A DNA stretch of 64,000 bases, taken from positions 3,373,246 to 3,437,245 of the forward strand of contig NC_088296.1 of NCBI RefSeq assembly GCF_032854445.1, in the 5' to 3' direction. The stretch is from Liolophura sinensis. Lineage: Eukaryota > Mollusca > Polyplacophora > Chitonida > Chitonidae. This document shows positions 58,951 to 64,000 of this stretch, piece by piece. The notes beneath the pieces are model-generated. The model had not been told where the DNA came from. It saw only the letters and a list, made by a program, of their open reading frames with translations, and did no database searches. The position numbers and the translations under genes were made by a program. Numbering within the stretch: the first letter of the stretch is position 1; every line of letters starts with the position of its first letter.

Positions 58951-59788
58951 CAGACACTAGTAACTTCTGGTTGATCTCAGTGCAGCGGTCCTATGTTTTC
59001 GTTCTTTCTTTCCTTTAGCCACACGAGAGGGGTGAAAACTCTGCAGTGCAGTGTACATGTACCTTGAATTGTCATTAAATTTTAATTTATTAGAAGTTAT
59101 GAAATCATTTTTGCACTAAGATTAACTGATTTGATTATGTCTGTTCATTTTGCCCTCGTTGATATCCACAGCTTGTCGGTACCTTTTGTATGTACATAGC
59201 CTACGAAATGACCGGTGAGGGTCTGTTGGCGGGGATGTTTGTTTTTGTTTAGAAAGTTTCAAATCCCTTACAAAATCAAGTCAACACACCGAATGTATAT
59301 GTTACCGTGCGTTTTGTACTTTTAGCTACTCAACAGATGTTTAGTACTTCAATTTCAATCCAAGTGTTCAATTTTATAAATCAGTTTTCTCTATCTTGCT
59401 TGTTATATATTGGAGACCCTCATCCTGCAATTGGCATACTGCTTTTTCTCAGCCAATCAGAATTAAATATTTTGCAGAAAGGTGTTGCGCTCACGTGCCG
59501 GTGAATCGATTATGCAAATCACGTTCCTTCCTGGGCGAAATCGGCAGCTGCAAGTGCGAGCTTTTGAAAGCTGAAGATTGTGAAAAAAAAATATCCTACA
59601 TCGACAGAAAAAATATTTGAAAGGCAAGGAGAATCTTACCGACGAGGATATTGAATGGGACTTTTCTGCCTGTGTCGAGTCGCGCGCGTCTTTTGTGTGT
59701 GTCTATACCTGCGTGGAGTTTTATATACCGTTTGCGGTCGACAGACCGTGTTATTGCATGGCTATGATGATGTATTGGACGACACGTG

Positions 59789-59789
<1 letters not shown>

Positions 59790-59854
<65 letters not shown>
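59790..59854. repeat. TA microsatellite
   Basis: About 30 TA units without interruption. Confidence 0.97.
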
Positions 59855-59857
<3 letters not shown>

Positions 59858-60990
59858 GCTTTTTTGCATTGCATGCGGTGAGTGTAGGCCTAAATATAAA
59901 TGTGATTCGATTATATTGATGTGTCCGGACTTACAGCTATAAAACAGCCAATAACGATAATGGGTCTATATACGTTTTCAGAGATTTCCAATCCATAACA
60001 TTTTACGCTCGTATATAAATCTATACATTATCGTTACCGAGTAGAACTTTCAGTGGGCGATTTTGTTCACTCTAAATTAAGCACCCTTTTGCATGTCAAG
60101 AAATTCCTTTTTTTTTTCTTCTTTCTTTTTTAAGTTAAAATATGTGCTATATTAAATTTCACGTGGAAACTACAAAACATATTGCGTGGATATTTTTCTT
60201 TCTTTTGTGCCATATCGTGAACGTAGTCATTTGCTTCGTGATAATGACGTGAGATTACGTAATATGAGACGTGGACAGATATATACAGCAGTTGGGGGTC
60301 TATGGTTGACTTACCAAGCGATCGGATTCAAGTTGCCGGCAAAATGAGCCGTGCACAATCACAAAAGGAGATTTTTTTTTACATGCTCCCCTTCAAATAA
60401 CTGACGGTTGCGTGCGATAATTTTAAAATCAGCGTGTATCAAAGCATAATTATCCGTTTGAAGTGTAGAGCTATCTGGTATTTCCAACGGAGTTCTTGTT
60501 ACAGTTTAATAGATCTTAATATTTCACTATTGTATGAAAACCGATTGTTATTTTGATTGTATAAATGTAGTTTGGATTTCAATTATCGTAATCCTTTATA
60601 GCCTGTAAATAGATATATTTATTCTAGTAAATCAAGGTACATATGACAAATTTATTTGTAGGAACAGGTATTTGTATACCAGATGTCAACCAATAGGTCA
60701 ATAATCGCAAGGCTAATCCCCAAAACGACGTTTAACTGAAACAACCTAAAGATCTAAGAAAGTATATAAAGTACTAGTCTCTCCACGCCAGACCCTCTTA
60801 ACCTACCCGCGGTTGTACACTTTGTCGAAATACCCGTCATATTCTGATACAAGTAGACAGTGATGTAATCTGTGTTAGCCAATGAACGGTCAGTACGATA
60901 AAAAAGGCCTTCGCAAAAAGACTACAAATTTTCATTGGTTGAGGTTGGGGGATATGTCTTTATTAATAGGCCCCTATTCACCCCCACGGG

Positions 60991-61140
60991 CCTCCGTGGC
61001 TCGGTTGGTTAGCGCGCTAGCGCAGCGTAATGGCCCAGGAGTCTCTGCCCGGTTTCCACCCACCATAATGCTGGCCGCCGTCGTATAAGTGAAATAATCT
61101 TGAGTACGGCGTAAAACACCAATCAAATAAATAAATATAT
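60991..61140 (+). mobile_element. SINE family 1, internally deleted
   Basis: The intact head GGGCCTCCGTGGCTCGGTTG and GTTAGCGCGCTAGCGCAG is followed, after a deletion of the middle, by CGGTTTCCACCCACC and the canonical tail with AAATAAATAAAT. A short direct repeat, tattcaccc, flanks it (about 60977 and 61145). The sequence is close to the family consensus, so it is probably young. Confidence 0.88.
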
Positions 61141-61262
61141 AAATATTCACCCTCAACCCAAAACTGGCAGAAGTAAGATGTCGTATAAAGAACACAATCG
61201 AATTTGGGGAAATTAGCAGGGAAGCTGAGGTCATATTATGTCAGAAATAAGAGTGCACATAT

Positions 61263-61515
61263 CAGAGACAGTGTCCACACGCCATTCTACATGGAAAAGA
61301 TGTTTTTGTGGTCCATTGTTAACGGTATCCTTAAAACATCAACAACGTCAACAAAACTCGATGTCCCTACTGTTACCATTGTTACCGTTGTGTCACCCTT
61401 GGTGAGCCTTAATTATAAAGCAGGTGGAAGCTTTGAGCAAGAGAGGCATACCTGTAGTGTATCTTAGGGATGACTGCGAATTCCAGGATATTGTGGATGG
61501 TAAATTCAGTGTTGG
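61263..61515 (+). pseudogene. Relic of a RecQ-like DNA helicase (N-terminal helicase motifs)
   Basis: Three pieces in order resemble the N-terminal RecA-like domain of RecQ-family helicases: QRQCPHAILH plus GKDVFVV (61263-61313) just before where motif I should be; VTIVTVVSPLVSL (61372-61410), the motif Ia region; and, one base out of frame, IIKQVEALSKRGIPVVYL and then RDDCEFQDIVDGKF (61412-61506). Frame breaks and stops separate them, and the P-loop (GxGKS) is missing. Motif II (DExH) is absent. It is therefore a dead fragment. RecQ-like genes with this type of sequence can occur in many copies in marine invertebrate genomes, which I infer is the source. The family call is from recalled motifs. 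Confidence 0.6.
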
Positions 61516-61570
61516 GAAAGCAGTTCGCATTTGCAGGAGAGACGATCAGGATGGGGAAAACTTTTGATTG

Positions 61571-61717
61571 AACCCATCTAACAAACATTCAATTGCATCA
61601 TCTCATCAGAAAGATTTTAAACGTCTTCAAGAAATGTTTGAGGACATTTGTTCATCAGATTCTAGGTCGTCGGACCAAGAGGTCATTAACTTTGACATTG
61701 ATGAATTATGCGACTAA
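61571..61717 (+). pseudogene. Possible acidic C-terminal coding remnant with downstream AATAAA
   Basis: In the same frame as the last helicase piece, after a TGA at 61565, a 48-codon open stretch reads LNPSNKHSIASSHQKDF, KRLQEMFEDICSSDSRSS, then DQEVINFDIDELCD and TAA. The composition (acidic, Ser-rich, amphipathic) is unlike the surrounding noncoding DNA. AATAAA follows at 61796-61801. It may be the C-terminus of the same relic after an internal deletion, or a real terminal exon starting at the AG at 61609. I do not recognise it as a named domain. Confidence 0.3.
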
Positions 61718-62129
61718 ATCTTGCTGCTTATGCTCAAGAAGTTACTGTATTATCAGCTCAGGAACAATTTTAAATGAAATGTGTTTCATTTTTGAAATAA
61801 AACTCAAGATCTGACATCTTGGTATACAGTTGGTTAAAAACTTAAGTGTTGATCTTACTACATGTACACTAGAAGAAAACCATTTGTCAATATGGCTGAG
61901 GTCTTTCAATATATTAAGACATTGTATGGATATTTGCAATGTTTCGATGTTAGTGAGGCCTTTTTCAGAGTAGGAAACTCTCCAGGTACAGTATGTCCAT
62001 TTACATGCATGTGGTTTAGTTATTATCAGAATAGGGCAGTTCAAATTAGGTTATAAGCCACACAAATATTTAACGACCTTATGAACTGATCAATGGGTAT
62101 TAGATTCTTTGCTTTGATTTTTTATCACC

Positions 62130-62290
62130 ATAATCAGAAATTTTCACTTGTACAATGGTTGGTGGTCAGTTTTATTATGGTTGGAGAAAACCAGAGATAA
62201 ACCACTGCCCATGGGCAAGTTGCTTACTTTCAAACGTGCATTCCAAACTGGTGGAAGAGAGGTGGCCCTCCTTAGATGTGAAACGGATGA
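62130..62290 (+). repeat. Dispersed repeat G
   Basis: ttttattatggttggagaaa, gataaaccactgcccatggg and aactggtggaagagaggtgg follow the repeat-G order. Confidence 0.6.
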
Positions 62291-62684
62291 ATAACCCTTG
62301 GAGTACCACTTATTGTCACAATGAGAACAAAGGAATCTAGAAATTCCCTACACTGAGCCTGCACATCATGTGCTAGCAATTAGGGGTTCAGCACCTCAAC
62401 ACAGAGCCATGCCTGAACGGTGCTATTAAAAATAAGATACATGTAGAAGCTGTTGGTAATCGGGTGGAGGTAAGGGTGTTTTTGTCTTTCCTCAGTGAAT
62501 AAGTGTTTACTGCAGAGAGGGTTTCACTCAGCCGTCATTTTTTTCAATTCATAATTGTACTGGTTACTGTAGCTGAAGTAAACTAGGTACTCCATGAAAA
62601 CATGAAAGAGAAAGAGAAAGGGCATGGCCAAGCGCTATTATGTACCTGTACAGTTGATTTACACTGAGTGTGCCAGGTTTATAT

Positions 62685-62830
62685 ATTTATTTCATTGTTG
62701 TTAAGCCTCACTCAAAAATTTTTTATGGGTGGAGGAAACCGGAGTGGCTGATTAAACCTCCAACTTCTGGCAAGTTGCCGATGAACTTCCCTATGTTTGC
62801 CACACTGACATGCTCGTTGTATAGATTACA
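62685..62830 (+). repeat. Dispersed repeat G, diverged
   Basis: ttttatgggtggaggaaacc and tctggcaagttgccgatgaa correspond to the repeat-G core. Confidence 0.55.
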
Positions 62831-63147
62831 TATTAAGACACAGCGGCCTTTCATAGACAATGCAGCCAGTCATATGCGCACTGTTGACCACTATAAATTG
62901 TCAGCAAGGCCCCGATGTAGGAAAGGTGCTCCAGGTTTTATGTCCACCCATTCGTGCAGGGAGTAAGGCCTCTAATAAAAGCTGCAGACAAAAAGTCTCT
63001 CTATGACGATTTACCATTAGGGCCTTAAATCAAATATCTGCTTTAGTAAGACGGGAATGTTAGATAAACAATAAGCATTGGCACAATATACCTGATCTTG
63101 AGATTAAATGGTTTAACTTAGTGTGGTAACATTTGGATTACTAATGC

Positions 63148-63405
63148 AATGTGCTTCCTTGTTGCAGGACGCATTTCCACCGCTCTTTTATCTAGTGCTG
63201 CTTCACTGGGACGCCTTACCGAAGGCAAGCAATCTGCCCGCCCGAGCCATTATAGGCTACTGATGCGGGTCAACCAGTCGTTGACGCTGTCCCCTTCATG
63301 CTGAACGCCAAGCGAGGAAGTTACAGTTTCCTCTTTTAAGGTCCTTGTAGGTGTGACTCGACCCAAGATTGACTCTAGATCTACCGCTCCCGAACCGAAC
63401 AGGTG
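63148..63405 (-). mobile_element. SINE family 3, truncated at both ends
   Basis: The body is present (tccttgttgcaggacgcatt; gccttaccgaaggcaagcaa; cttcatgctgaacgccaagc), with the box-B region gtgactcgacccaagattga and part of the head (tagatctaccgctcccgaac). The 3' tail and the start of the head are missing. Confidence 0.85.
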
Positions 63406-64000
63406 ATTATAGGATGCCTGCCTCAAAATCGTTCGAACAGATAAGACGTGAGTGTTTTCTACATACCCCTGCCGTCATATTGTACATTGGGCCTGCTGAC
63501 TTTAAAGGGTACAGGAAAAGATACTATAAAACTAAAAAAAATAGTTTTCAGGAAAATGAGTAATTTCCTCCCAAAATGAGAGAAATATATTTATTTCTCA
63601 GGCACGCATATTTTATGTTAGGTTATGTCGGAAGTGACTTCATTGATGAACATAATGGGACCTTGGGGACCAACTGAGCGCCCCGCCCCCCACCCTCCCA
63701 CCAATCTACCCCCAACAAATTTGTGTTGTCAGCTATATGACAACCAACACAGCAGGCTACTTACATGATCGCTGGGGCCTAGGGAAAACCGTATTTAAAC
63801 CCATATTTACGCCCTAAAAAGAAAGCTGAGAGGCTTTTTTGTGTGTTGATATTTTAGGCCACCGTATAAAGTCTGTATTAAGAAATACAAACAAAGTGTG
63901 TCACCTGTCCTTTAAGTGGTTAACGGCGGTCTATTACGTGAAGTTTTCCGATGTTCAATGGTCTTCATGTTCACATTCTTCATCACAACGTTAAAAGAGA

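Larger units (their letters stand above)
48356..64000. other. Upstream / intergenic region
   Basis: No convincing complete gene. It holds SINEs (49.4, 51.5, 53.6, 57.15, 61.0 and 63.2 kb), a tandem AT-rich inverted-repeat pair (48.94-49.18 kb), a repeat-E copy (51.3 kb), complex blocks at 54.04-54.27 and 57.56-57.68 kb, a CpG-rich promoter-like block (58.05-58.95 kb), a TA microsatellite (59.79-59.85 kb) and a helicase relic (61.2-61.8 kb). It may contain noncoding first exons of the E-protein gene. Confidence 0.5.

Noticed and set aside
59617-59856. 79-codon ORF ending in Ile-Tyr repeats
   Set aside because: The second half is the TA microsatellite. No domain in the first half.
60991-61040. 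Possible tRNA gene (good box A)
   Set aside because: It is the tRNA-like head of a family-1 SINE, without a complete cloverleaf and with the SINE tail downstream.

Overview
The window is eukaryotic genomic DNA with large introns, many short interspersed elements and many tandem arrays. The tRNA-derived SINE families and the E-protein sequence suggest a lophotrochozoan, most likely a mollusc. That placement rests on recalled repeat families and protein similarity, not on a search, and the species cannot be named. No bacterial operon, CRISPR array, rRNA gene or true tRNA gene was seen.

The only well-supported gene is on the minus strand. Six exons, plus one probable short first coding exon, form the N-terminal part of a class I bHLH E-protein (the TCF3/TCF4/TCF12 and daughterless family). 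From 5' to 3' of the gene the exons are 48263-48273 (probable start), 39026-39110, 34634-34718, 8937-9010, 8463-8535, 7767-7831 and 1974-2055. All splice phases agree and the joined reading frame has no stop over 158 codons. It contains the activation-domain-1 core GTDKELSDLLDFSA, followed across a phase-0 intron by MFSPPV, and ends in LSPAGKPGSPYYHY, as in vertebrate TCF4. The rest of the protein, including the bHLH domain, lies beyond position 1, outside the window. A second, decayed copy of exon 6 lies about 100 bp downstream of the real one.

Layout by + coordinate: 1-9.0 kb holds the four most 3' exons visible, two SINEs, a 28-30-bp array and a 76-bp array. 9.0-34.6 kb is one 25.6-kb intron with arrays of 47, 22, 44, 28 and 39 bp, several MITE-like elements, a CTCF-like motif and two complex repeat-free blocks that may be regulatory. 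34.7-39.0 kb is a 4.3-kb intron, and 39.1-48.3 kb is the first coding intron with an 83-bp array, a 39-bp array and a full-length SINE. 48.4-64 kb is upstream sequence: a CpG-rich block at about 58.05-58.95 kb looks like a promoter, possibly bidirectional, and 61.2-61.8 kb holds a frameshifted relic of a RecQ-like helicase.

Most other open reading frames are translations of tandem repeats or SINEs and are not called as genes.
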